DNA of 64,000 nt, taken from assembly GCA_018873245.2 (NCBI GenBank), contig JAEMBT020000008.1, positions 10,395,172-10,459,171 on the forward strand, in the 5' to 3' direction. The DNA comes from Archegozetes longisetosus (Eukaryota > Arthropoda > Arachnida > Sarcoptiformes > Trhypochthoniidae). The position numbers and the translations under genes are program-made. Each line of letters opens with the position of its first letter. Position 1 is the first letter of the stretch. Positions 49,356 to 60,057 of the stretch are shown one piece after another. The notes beneath the pieces are model-generated. The model did not search any database, was not told where the DNA came from, and was given only the letters and a program-made list of their open reading frames with translations.

Positions 49356-50533
49356 TTTGTATATTCTCAGTTTACTCCAAAAAAATTCGCACAAAAATAA
49401 TTTATTTATAACTTTTATATTAGCGAATGAAAACAAAGTTGATTTTATATAGAACCAACGTAATAGTAAATGAATAAATTCAGTTTGGTTTATTGTTGAT
49501 AACAACTCGTTGTCCGCAATTCATATTTTAGTTTTAATGAGGTATATTAGGCTTTGGAAATTGTTTTCTTAAAATGTTTTGATTTTTCTATTAATTTTTC
49601 TGATCAATTGTTTAACTGATCTAGATGTCTATCAATTAGAATATACATTCTTTCGAGCGATTCTAAAATTTCTCGATACTTCTAAATCTGTATAATCATT
49701 CAAGCATTAATTGTGGAGTAACTTTCGTTGACTTCGATAATTTGTTGTTAAACATTGCTTAAGCGCACACATTTGTAATCTATTTAAATGTTTACTTTGA
49801 TTTAGTTTTGATCTGCGTTACCTATTTTAGTAGTTTTTCTTTTGAACTATTTCGATTCTATATTTAACTACTTAACTTTCGGCAGAAGCACTTATTCCAT
49901 TTCTCAAATTTGTATAGGCTTTCAAAATTTGTTTGAATTGTGTTCAACGTAATCTTTCGCTTCTATTTTTGATTTATTCGACATCTAGCCACTGTTGGGT
50001 TTTCCTTCGAACTCTTCGTTATTTATTCGAGTTCTCATATGATACGCAGTTTTTGGACCCACATTCTATTATTTTATTTCAATAACAGTATACGCTTTTC
50101 CTTCATCTATACTTTGTTTATAGAAATTTCCAATGAGTATTCTGCTATTTTCATATTATGCTTGCATATCTATTGAATGTGTTAATTTATGTGAACGATA
50201 ATGAGTTCTGAAAACTTCAATAACTAAGCAGGTAGTTTATGTACTCAGATCTTTGGAAAACAATTTATATATGTATCATATGCAGACTTATTTTGTGCGA
50301 TTTTTTCTCCGAACATACTAAGGTAAGGAGTTTCTTATCTTTATTCATAGAATATATGTTTGAAAATGATTTTTTCACGCAATCAATGAATAAGAATGAA
50401 TAAAAACAACAAAGACAATGACTCACCGATTTCTTAAATAAAACTGTGACCATAAATTTGAATATTGATTTATCATTAGAAAAATGGCACAAAATGTAAC
50501 TATAGTTAAAACTTTTCCTTTTCTTTGAGCCAT
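46589..50533 (-). CDS. DUF229-family membrane protein, copy 2
   Basis: Mirror image of the 33544-36801 gene. Exons 50533-50427, 49265-48904, 48686-48064, 47757-47373 and 47076-46589 have the same lengths (107, 362, 623, 385 and 488) and splice phases, giving 654 codons plus stop. All metal-ligand positions listed for copy 1 are conserved (Asp 232, Thr 268, Asp 431/His 432, Asp 482/His 484). Exons 2-5 differ from copy 1 at only about seven residues (for example DHGV for DHGI, MQVYVKPG for MQVYMKPG). Exon 1 differs at about five of 35 residues, and intron 1 is unrelated and about 1.16 kb long, against 0.47 kb. Both copies look functional. Same role as copy 1: probably a signal-anchored lumenal or surface hydrolase-fold protein. 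Confidence 0.86.
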
Positions 50534-52265
50534 TAATATGTTTGCTGTGGGTTTAATTAGAAAAGTATTACTATTATTCAATATATCAAATATTTAATTT
50601 TTTCACTCTGACTAGGTTTAATATCAATAAAACTTTTTGTTGAAAAATACTATTATCTGAGTGTTTTCTTATCCAGTGAATAAAATAGAAAAACACTGAA
50701 TAATAAGATTATCCGTGTTAGCATTAGATGTGACCGTGAACGCCGATTATATGTGTATTTTATTTATGATATTAGGCTTTCTCTGTCATAAAATTCGTCA
50801 GACATTAATCTAAACAAACTATTTCTAAAAACCTTTTATGACAGAACTTGCCATAAGATATTAGATTATAGATATAGATTACAATAGATCAGAGTCGAGG
50901 CGTGTGTTATGAATAATGACTCGTGGAATGTTCCAATTTTTGAAACAGCTGTTATTATAAAGTATTGATGGTTGTAATATTCTTTCAAAACTTAACAAAC
51001 AACAAAAATTATAGAGAATTTGTTAAAAAGGCACTTTTCAGGAAAACGCATCTATGAGTTTAAAATTAGAAAATCTTTAATGATTTAGGCGTCGTCCGGT
51101 CGAGCTTGACCTGCATACCCCATACACTTGAGGATTAATGGGACTCTGATGACAATTTTCATTTTGTTACACATTGAAATTTCGAAAACCCTGCTTTTAA
51201 AGCCCTAATAATACAATAAAACCCATTTTGTTTTTATAGGGTTATTGTTTAAAAATATTTATTAAGTAACCAGTGGATTTATAATAAAAATAGTAATATT
51301 AATGTAATTCCATTCATTAGAATGGTTGATATATCAATTGAACTTAATCTTGCTTTGCATCCTTTAGTTTTGCACTTATAATAGTCTATATAGTTGAGGT
51401 TTTAATTTTATTAAACATCAAATTATTGTCGACTCATGACATAGAACTACAATTATTTTTAGTTAAATAAATTAAATTACCCAAACTTATTTTAGAAATC
51501 TTTCAAAAGTAGAAAATCTTTTACTGAATAATATTTATTAATGAATGAAGAACTTTAAAGTTTTTATTATCTTTAAGATTCTCAGTTTGCTAATCTCTTA
51601 ATTTATTGGAATTTCTCTGGAATTTGATATTAGTTAAAATAACTTTATTCCAGAAATTAAGCTTATATATTAAATTAATGCCCAATTTTAATCTATTTGA
51701 TATTTGAAAATATTTCATTCCAAAATTTATCTTAAGTTTAGAAAATGGGAATCTTTTCTGGTATCAAGCTTGGAAGCTTGGTTTTCGAAACCTTACTTTT
51801 CGAAACTTCGAAGTGATCCCGTTTCATATGATTTCATCCAATTATGTTAGGCTTTTATTGTAAATAATTTTAGTTATAGTTTAACGCTTTCGTAATTAGT
51901 CAATTGTTGGAATTTATTCCAGTCTTTCACATTATGCATGAAGTATAGAGAAAAAAATTATACTGAAATGCCTTATATTAAAAATGATAATTAATTTTCT
52001 GTAGTATTCAACACCCGTTAATACCAATATCAAATCAATTTGAATCAAATAAAAGGCAGTAAAGTTCTTTTCAAAATAATTAGTGTTTGAAATCATCTCA
52101 GCTTACAGCTTCACTAGACTGTGCTGCCAGTTCAGCTCAATAAGTAATAGTTTATGAAATTTATTAGTTTACTATTTCTTAAACTATTTATCCAAACAGA
52201 AATTTGATACTTCTATGAAGTGGTTATAAATAATACGCTGTATAGTCCAATGAGGTTTAGTTTAA
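50534..52265. other. intergenic upstream of DUF229 copy 2
   Basis: The first 60-70 bp resemble the region upstream of copy 1. A copy of the shared upstream repeat lies at about 50765-50885 (ctttctctgtcataaaattc and ccttttatgacagaacttgc). The rest is AT-rich without a recognised gene. Confidence 0.5.
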
Positions 52266-52729
52266 CCCTTCGTCACAACTTCCGAAAACGTAAAATTAAC
52301 TGTGGGGTAAAGTGCTACCCACGCTTTCCACCCTTTATATCTGTTCTACGTCAGTCCTGATGCTTTTCAAATCAAAGTTAACCCTCGTTTTCGAAGTTTT
52401 AATTTACTAATTAACTAGTTTCTAGTTATTATCTGCTACAGCGTCGTCAGTGGTTCAAATTACTAGTAGCGACATCAAAGAACTGCGACAGACATAGTAA
52501 ACACAAAGCACTACCATGTTAGGGCGAATTTCTGTCCTCAGAAAGACATGTCGCCAGAAAAAATTTAAATAAAGTTATAAGTCTAAATTAATCAGTTCTT
52601 TTGTCATTCAAAGTCAGATAGATGACTGAGGAATACCTAAATTCTCAAGAAATGACGACATTTTGTTGATTTTGGCGAGATTTTTAAGTCAAACTTGGGA
52701 AAATTTTACCCTACAGTTGTGATCTAGGG
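52266..52729 (-). mobile_element. piggyBac-type MITE, family 1, copy 2
   Basis: TTAA flanks at 52262-52265 and 52730-52733; starts cccttcgtcacaacttccga and ends with tgtgatctaggg. The interior is the reverse complement of 27632-28071 with scattered differences. Non-coding. Confidence 0.82.
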
Positions 52730-53661
52730 TTAAATACAATATTCTGTAATAATAGCTAATATAAAAGTATTTTTAAACGTCTTGACTTAAAGATAGAATT
52801 AAATATTGGACAACTTAGTTCAAAAGAAGTTCAATATGTTTGAACTTAATATTTAAATACTTTGATCCCGAAGAGATATTAATTTAATCATTTGATATTT
52901 TAATTACCTACAATTTTAATCCATAGAATATCATTGAAAACTAGATCATTTAAAACTCTTAGACAAAAATGTCTTACTATGTAACTATTTTTTAGCATTT
53001 CTAATAAATATTTTAATATTTCGCAAAAATTTCAATTCATTAATTAGATCAGATCAGTCCGGCTTACAGCTCAGTTCAATCTCAAGGTAACTGAGCTGAT
53101 TTCTATCACTAAAAGTATAACAAAGTCTGCAGTTTGATAGAAGTTGTGCATGAAATCAAGTATACAACTTAAAATAACAACATTGTTTATTACTAATATA
53201 GCTCAAATCTAACACTTTTATTTTAAAAAATCACAGAACATTTAATAGGATAGAAAGTGCTGTGAATAAAGAAAATACGATATTTTAAAGTGAAAAATTA
53301 GTTTTTAGGCATGTATTTAACAGGTAAAGATCGCACTTTAAGGTGTTGATAATTCGTACTCTTTAAGGATTGAATTATCTTCGATTGATAATTATCAAAG
53401 GTTGGTTTTTGTACTTGATAAACGATTGCTGCAAGTTATAAATATAGTCAGAGGGAATTGGAGAAAAACAATATAATAAAATAAATCTGAGACTTGTTAT
53501 ATTAAAACAAAAAGTATTTTAATTTGTTTTGTAAACTTTCTATTTGTTATGAGAATGAAAGTTTAACTCTTATTTCGTTATGACTATAAAAGGTTTTGTT
53601 TAGTTCGCTCTAATTGTAAAAGCAAATTCTTATTCTAATTTAATTACAATAGGAAATTAAT
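52730..53661. other. intergenic, no feature seen
   Basis: AT-rich; no gene or repeat recognised. Confidence 0.45.
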
Positions 53662-53957
53662 TGTTATGGGAATCTAATACTGGAATGCTTGAACATCCCT
53701 TTTTTAGGAATAACTTTTCTCAAAATTGTAACTCGAAAATATTCTTAAACATCCTTTCATTAATTAGTCAGAAGAGTATAAAAAGAGAGAGTAATAGAGT
53801 AGAAATTAAGTGAGTTAGTAAGAGAGTGCGAGAGAGCTTAGACTCTGTGCGATACATTTAAATCTTTATGTATTATCATTCAATTTATATTTTAATAAAG
53901 ATTGTTAATTGTTAAAGTCAGAGTTGTTATTTCGCTATATAAAAATCCACTCTCACA
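53662..53957 (+). repeat. possible solo LTR
   Basis: Starts TGTTATGGGAATC and ends ACTCTCACA (TG...CA). It has a TATA-like tataaaaagagagag near 53778 and an AATAAA signal near 53894, in the order expected of a retrotransposon LTR. A matching target duplication was not found at these exact limits and no second LTR or internal region is present, so this is tentative. Confidence 0.35.
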
Positions 53958-55559
53958 GACTCTTCTTAATTAGATTGTAAGTAATTTATGAATGCTTCAC
54001 AGGAAGTAAAGTTCTTGATATATTTATTACTTTGTTACGAACACTCCTTAAATGGTAATGCATATATGTTGCATAACTTCAATGCTGTAATAGTAAGGAT
54101 ATCAGCTTCTTAAGGGATTTACAAATAATTTAGAAGTATTTGATTTATTTATTTTCTTCAATATAGCCATAAAAATTATCTATTCCTTCTAATAAATAAC
54201 AAGTATTAGGAAACCCTAATACCTCTATGGACCGATACAATTGCAGAAAAATTAAGCGTCAGATTTTACATCACAATACTCAAGATTTCATAACAACTAA
54301 AAAGCTATTTAATAGAACTGATAAAAAATGATAGTGATAGTGTTTGCTGTCATAAAAAAGCATATTTCGAACTTACAAAAGTGAGAAGAATGAAATATTG
54401 ATTTATTTTAATTCTATGAAAAATAACGGTCAAAAGAATGACTATTAAGTCACTTGTGGTACCCCAAAGTTTCAATGATAAAACAGAAACTATCAGATCC
54501 AGAAACTTTAACTTAAATAATATGTACAATTTAGTGATAGAACGATAAAATTTTAAAACTCGCAAAAAATTTTGTGTGAATACATTTCTAAAGTTACATA
54601 ATATTAAATATGCAAGACATAGACTAAATACACAAGAATTGTAACTAAACTAAACATAAAAGAGAAAACACAATTCAAACCTAAGTGAAATACCACTGAA
54701 AGTTGAGTTGAATATTCAAGATTTCATAATGAACCATCACTCACTTTATGGTGAATTATAGCCATGTAGTAAGGACTAGAAGAAAACATATTGAGCTGAA
54801 CAGAAATATTGCAATACTTCGTGGACTTATAAAAATATATACTGAATATAATGGTCATGTGCGTTACCATTTGTCAAATTATATTCAAAAGTTGTAATGT
54901 CAATTTTAGGTTATCTAGAACTTATTTATGTAATACATGTAAAGAATTGAATGCTAAAATCATCAACTGATGATAACAATATTTCTTTGGAAAATATACT
55001 TGAAAGAGCTTTAAGTAAACCTCGAATTGAAGCTAATTTTTTTATACCTACAAAATAATATTAAAAACTTAGCTAAAGTGAACTTTAAAGTTATTGTCAC
55101 ATCTATCAATTATGAAAAAATATTTGTTTCCATTACCAAAGTTAATGTTGAAAATACCATTGCCGGAAGCTTTCAACACATAGCTTCGAAATTTATGATA
55201 TGAAATTGGAAAAGGTGTACCATAATTGTGTTTCGAAAATTATGCTTTGAAAGAACCTAGTGTATTCATCTCTCTTTAAATTTCTATCTTTCAAATAATA
55301 GTTACCCTAATTCTACTTTGTGACCCCAGTCAACCCTAATTGAGCCTAGACCCAAAAGGAGGATGTTTATTTTCTATGGGCCAGTGGAGGCAATTGCAAC
55401 TTGATAAAACCTATACTAAAATACTCACAAGGTCTAGTACTACACTTTTGTTGGTGACCGAACCGTTGTAAGTCACCGAGTTTAGCCACTAGACGGCTCC
55501 AAATATAAAGCTCACGAAAACACATATGAGGAGTCTATCTCCACTAATTCGATCATGCT
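53958..55559. other. intergenic, no feature seen
   Basis: AT-rich until about 55310, then less AT-rich. No open frame with known similarity. Confidence 0.45.
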
Positions 55560-55975
55560 GAATCGTATGGTGATGACATCATTTTGGTAGAACGTTTTGG
55601 CTGCGATGGGGGCCACCTCTTAGTGGTGACGTCAGATAAATGGCTTGCTATTAGCAAGCCTGGCTAAGTGCTCCAGGTAAAAACGTTACTCCGTCATGGC
55701 AGACGAAAGGTTTCAGAAGGTCTCGGGCGGTACCCTCTCAAATAAACCACAAATGTCAGTGCAAAAATGGCCTTAGAACTATCGGATGTTGGGCCCATAT
55801 CATGACAGCTCTGTGGTATCTCGGGTATGGTCGGCATCTTCCCGAGATTCTAGAACCTGCTACCTCATTGAATGAGGTTTGTTTGGTTCTGGAAAGCACT
55901 GACACAGTTGTGGCTAGTGAGCACTGGAAGGGCCTAATGGCCTAGGCCACTAGGCCACACCAATCGCAACATGTA
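55560..55975 (+). repeat. dispersed repeat, copy 3 (GC-richer)
   Basis: The part at 55755-55915 follows the same order of words as 3550-3715: gtcagtgcaaaa, then c-ttagaactatc-gatg, then ctcgg-tatgg, then gcactgacaca. It is therefore a further copy of the repeat found at 3476 and 7264, diverged and set in sequence that is clearly richer in G and C than the flanks. No coding region recognised. Confidence 0.55.
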
Positions 55976-56670
55976 TTCGTGAACAAATGATTTATTATCT
56001 ATTTTAAGAAAACTGTCATTTTCCATGTTCAATTGAAAAATTAACATCATCATCGGTTCAGCATGTTTAGATTAATAGAATTCGACACCTCATATTCGTG
56101 TTTTCCTCAATTTTTGATTATAACTTTAGAGCGATCTAGCGAGTGAACCCAACCTCAACAACTATACTCCCATAAGTAAAGTTGTAGTACTTGACCTGAC
56201 AAGTGTTTTAGCGTAGATTTTGCGATGTTGCAATTACCTCCAAAAATGGACTTCCTCCTTTATTTTTCAAGACTACTTAATAAATTTTTTAAACCTGTTT
56301 CCAGAAATGTCATAGCTGCTTAGTTTTTTGACATCAGCCTCCGGACATATTGTATCTAAAATACAAAGATTCATAAAAAAATTCGTTTATTAATAATTAT
56401 GTTAATTCTTCCGTTTTCTCAATGTAGCTGTAAAGGTATATGTATGAAAAAGTGTTTACGCAAAGATTACGATAAAAATGGTCGCATTTTATGTCCTTGT
56501 AATAAAATGTGAAGAATTGAATCATGCATTGATTTTCTAAATGTAAATAATATGTGAGTAAGAGTTATGTAAATATTTATGAATTTTTTATGACTTAAAA
56601 TTTCTCAAAATCTAAAACATTAAAATTTTAAATTAGTTTAGTATAAACTCGAATGAAATCAAAAGCTTAA

Positions 56671-57614
56671 ATCTTAAACAGTAAACTATTTTGATTAATG
56701 ATTCCAGTAAAATAGGGTCTTTTTGACCAATTGATTGATTTGGAAAAGTATGTTATCGTAAGGGTTAGGGTGTGTAACAGCGTGTTTTTTACTTTATTAG
56801 TGTCGTCATCCTTGACGTAATCTGTTTGAAGTTTGAGTGAAAACTAATTTCATATACAAATATATTGCCTAAACTCAAATAGAACTAACTTTAAAGACGA
56901 TTAAATTTAAATATAAAATTTGTAAATTGAAACGAGCTAATGAAACCCCTGTCGCCATCCTCCGGCAACCGGTGTTCAACAATATTATCAAGTGCTTAAA
57001 AAATCCCAAGTTATTAATTATCTTAATTATAATTGATTTAAACAACACATCATAAATTCATACATTTAAAAGTATTAACAAATTCATAATAGTCACTACC
57101 ATCATGGCGCTTGTGTAAATATGTAAATTCAATATATCCAAAATTAATGTCATGATGATTGTTAACTGTGACGATATATATATGTAAATACCTTAAGTAT
57201 TAATCCATTATTATCGTTAGGATTATCTTTTAATGATCTATTGTGATCGATATCGTTATCATTATAAGTAAATCCTTTAACCATAACAAGTAATCCTTTT
57301 TTTACCCAGTCCCTCTGATCCACTGGAGCTGTACCGTGCTTAATCGAGCACGTACTCTTCAGTCTTTACCCCTGTCCACCAACCCTACAAAGCAGCGACA
57401 CGCCGGTATCTTCATACCTGCCTGGAGAACCGCTCAACGGGGCATCTTCGCCACCAGTCCTGTTTCAAAATAATTTATCTATTGCTTTATATAATCTGAA
57501 TATACTCGTTTGAAAATACTATCAGTTTTATTAACATTAGAAATTGCATTAAATAAATATAACGGTTTTCATAGACCTTTGGTTCATTTTTACCCATGAA
57601 ATACTGTTCTAGGG
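56671..57614. mobile_element. piggyBac-type MITE, family 2, copy 2, interrupted
   Basis: Matches 43496-43900 from cttaaacagta to tactgttctaggg, with TTAA at 56667-56670 and 57615-57618 (left terminal bases eroded from ccc to atc). It is split by a 540-bp insertion at 56928-57467; removing that restores the alignment with copy 1. Confidence 0.85.
56928..57467. mobile_element. solo LTR nested in the piggyBac-type MITE
   Basis: The insertion starts TGAAACGAGC and ends CCTGTTTCA, with short inverted termini tgaaac/gtttca and TG...CA ends. The four bases AAAT are repeated at 56924-56927 and 57468-57471. The interior has GC-rich stretches (ctccggcaaccggtg, cgacacgccggta). No internal retroelement genes are present, as expected after LTR-LTR recombination. 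A 4-bp target suggests a Ty3/Gypsy-like or Pao-like element; orientation was not decided. Confidence 0.72.
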
Positions 57615-57618
57615 TTAA

Positions 57619-58400
57619 ACATTACATTGTTGTCAAAGACTTTCAATCCATATCAATAAGGGGTCCGCAGTTCAAACTCAAGTTGAATGATGCCTCTATT
57701 TTCTAACCTAAATTACACAAAATTTTCATATACTTTACTCGTAATAAACTCTTCGGAAAAATGCATTTTTAACGGATTCTCTTTAAGAAATACATTATAC
57801 TTTATTCTGCTCCTATCGCAGCCTAAGATATACATGTTACTACACTATTTACAAATAACAATTTTTTCAGATCTATCTATATTTGTTACAACTCTTTGTT
57901 ATTCGTAGGGAGAAATCAATGTTACTTCTAAACTTTTCAAAATTTTGGCCACTCACGACTTTAGTATTTTATCTTTGTGTTAAATATATGTTTGTGTAGC
58001 CTTTCGTGTTTACCTTTAAGTATATCAGTGCTTTCTATTCGAATATACAGAAAACTCTTGATATTCGATATTCATTAGATATTGAGTTCGAGCATACTTT
58101 TTCGGCCAGAAACTTCTGGTGTGAATCTTATATGTTTTAATCTATAACTTATACTGCGTCCAAATTTTTATTTTTCACAAATGATTGGGACTTCAGTAAA
58201 TTCCAATGAACCTTACTCTGAAATTCTCAAAAAATTGTTAAATAGAATTAGGCCTAATCTTACGATGAATTGAAGAAACTTAGTTTTAACCATAATGAAT
58301 GTAAAAAACTACTTAAAGAAATTCAAAACTTGCCTTACGAGTAATCTGACCTAACTTGACCAAATCCTCACTATCCAGTCACTATACCTAAAGGAGAAAA
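57619..58400. other. intergenic with one dispersed repeat
   Basis: 57945-58060 resembles 19325-19440 in the same orientation (ttttggccactcacgact, ttttatctttgtgttaaat). Otherwise nothing that I can support. The frame 57687-57908 is hydrophobic and of unknown meaning. Confidence 0.45.
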
Positions 58401-58472
58401 CAGGGTGGATGGAAATCAAATTCGGGCTTCTTTTGTTTAATATGGAAGCTATAACCACTGCGCCAAGCCACT
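58401..58472 (-). repeat. tRNA-derived SINE head
   Basis: On the minus strand the sequence reads like the 5' part of a tRNA-derived SINE: ccagtggcttggcgcagtgg contains an A-box (TGGCGCAGTGG) and cgaatttgatttcc about 35 bases later resembles a degenerate B-box. It cannot fold as a functional tRNA (the acceptor stem is not matched). SINE tail and target duplication were not identified. Confidence 0.5.
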
Positions 58473-58475
58473 GGA

Positions 58476-59172
58476 AGATGATATCATTAAAGTCTATCTA
58501 TAAACACCTAATACTCTCTCGAATGTATCTCTTAATTGGCTGGTCATCAAAGAATATGACCTTCAGTTAGGTTGGGTTAGGTTTTTATGCTATGTCTCAG
58601 AAACGGATTGTCGTCGCAAAAAGGAACCTTTAAAATTCAATTCAGAGACAATACGTCACTCTCATCCAAATCGGAGACGGCAGCTAAATCGAACTATAGC
58701 AAGCTTAAAGCAAAAACAGCAGTAACAGATGATCTCCAATTATTTCCTCTTATTAGATATTCATTTCAAACTCAAAGTAATTTATTTTAAATATTTCACC
58801 TGTAAAGTATTTATCACTAACTTTCAATTAAATTTAAGAGACTCTTAGATATATTTTGATTTCTTACTAGAGTTAGAAAATTTCTAGAATCTTTCTTGTG
58901 AAACTTTCTATAAATTTTCTTCTTACAATACTATATCTTACCCTGATAATAATAATTGTTTACAAACCATAAGAACCAATCTTAGCTATTATTTTCCGAT
59001 GATAAAAAACAAATCCTTAAAAGCAATGAAGTTTCAACGCCTTAAAGTCCAAGCTATACTCAATAAATACATGTCTACAGAATGAACTTATTTTCTTCAG
59101 AAGTATTGTGTTTTCCTGTGAAACTTCTATAAAGCTGTTATAATACGAACTACGTTAACAACGAGCTATATA
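58476..59172. other. intergenic, no feature seen
   Basis: AT-rich. The small plus-strand frame 58587-58790 has no recognisable domain and no splice context that I could support. Confidence 0.45.
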
Positions 59173-59551
59173 CCTCGCGACAAAAAAATCCGGAAAAAGT
59201 AAGTGTAAATTTTTTAATGAAAATTAAAATATTTTTATTTGAAGTTTATCAAAAGAGTGCATTTGATTCTAATTATTACAACTAAAAAGAAATGACAATT
59301 GAATTCGGTCTCCCTCTTGAGTTATACACTTTCTAATGCTTTCTTTCATACTTTTGCTCAACGCCTTTTATACATCTAATTATAAATTGTCTCATATTTG
59401 GTATATTTTCGCGATCCACAGTTGAAATTTGTTTGGTTCTCCTTTCTCAATAATATCCTTTATTATTCTTCTTAAGTGTTGAATCAGGTTGAGGTCGGAA
59501 AATTTAATTCTCAAGATATGCCGTGGGTTTCCGGATTTTTTTGTCGTAAGG
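59173..59551 (-). mobile_element. internally deleted Tc1-like element
   Basis: Inverted termini share cgacaaaaaaatccggaaa, a typical Tc1-type end. The minus strand encodes a C-terminal transposase remnant: FSDLNLIQHLRRIIKD, where Tc1 proteins have SPDLNPIEHLW, then ELW-like QLWIAKIYQI and a KSMKESIRKCI tail with stops. The third catalytic Glu is Gln here. Only about 380 bp remain, so it is a dead, deleted copy. Confidence 0.78.
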
Positions 59552-60057
59552 ATTATTATTATATTAGGTTTTAGTTTTGGTTTTTTATATAATTCCTATC
59601 GAAGAATATCGTACTTCGTACTATTCAGTAAATTAGGTTTTAAGTCCTTCTAGATTGGATCTGATCATCTCGGATTAGATAATTTTGTGAAAATAACAAG
59701 AAAGTTCTGTTTCGAGTTATCTTGAATCCTGTCAAAGCTAGAATTTTTCAAACTTAGATAAATTGAACAAAAAAAACTATTACTTGTTTCAAAATCGTTT
59801 TTATTACATGAGAAAATACAATACATGTGCTTGTGCTCGTTTAAAATGGACATATGTTGAAAATTTGATTTTAAATTCCAATGACAACCTTAGTCAATTT
59901 GTAGCATGGATTTAATGTTCTACTATAATCTATACTATAGGCTAAAAATTGTGTTTAACCTTATTAAATAATATGTACAAATATCCATTGAATAATATAT
60001 AGAAATTGTGCTAAAAGTAGATTTGGTTTAAATAAATGCATTGAGTCAACTTTTGAT

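Noticed and set aside
58401..58472. Functional tRNA gene
   Set aside because: Promoter-like boxes are present but no acceptor or T stem can be paired; interpreted as a SINE head.
58587..58790. 67-codon plus-strand frame
   Set aside because: No similarity recognised and no supporting neighbours.
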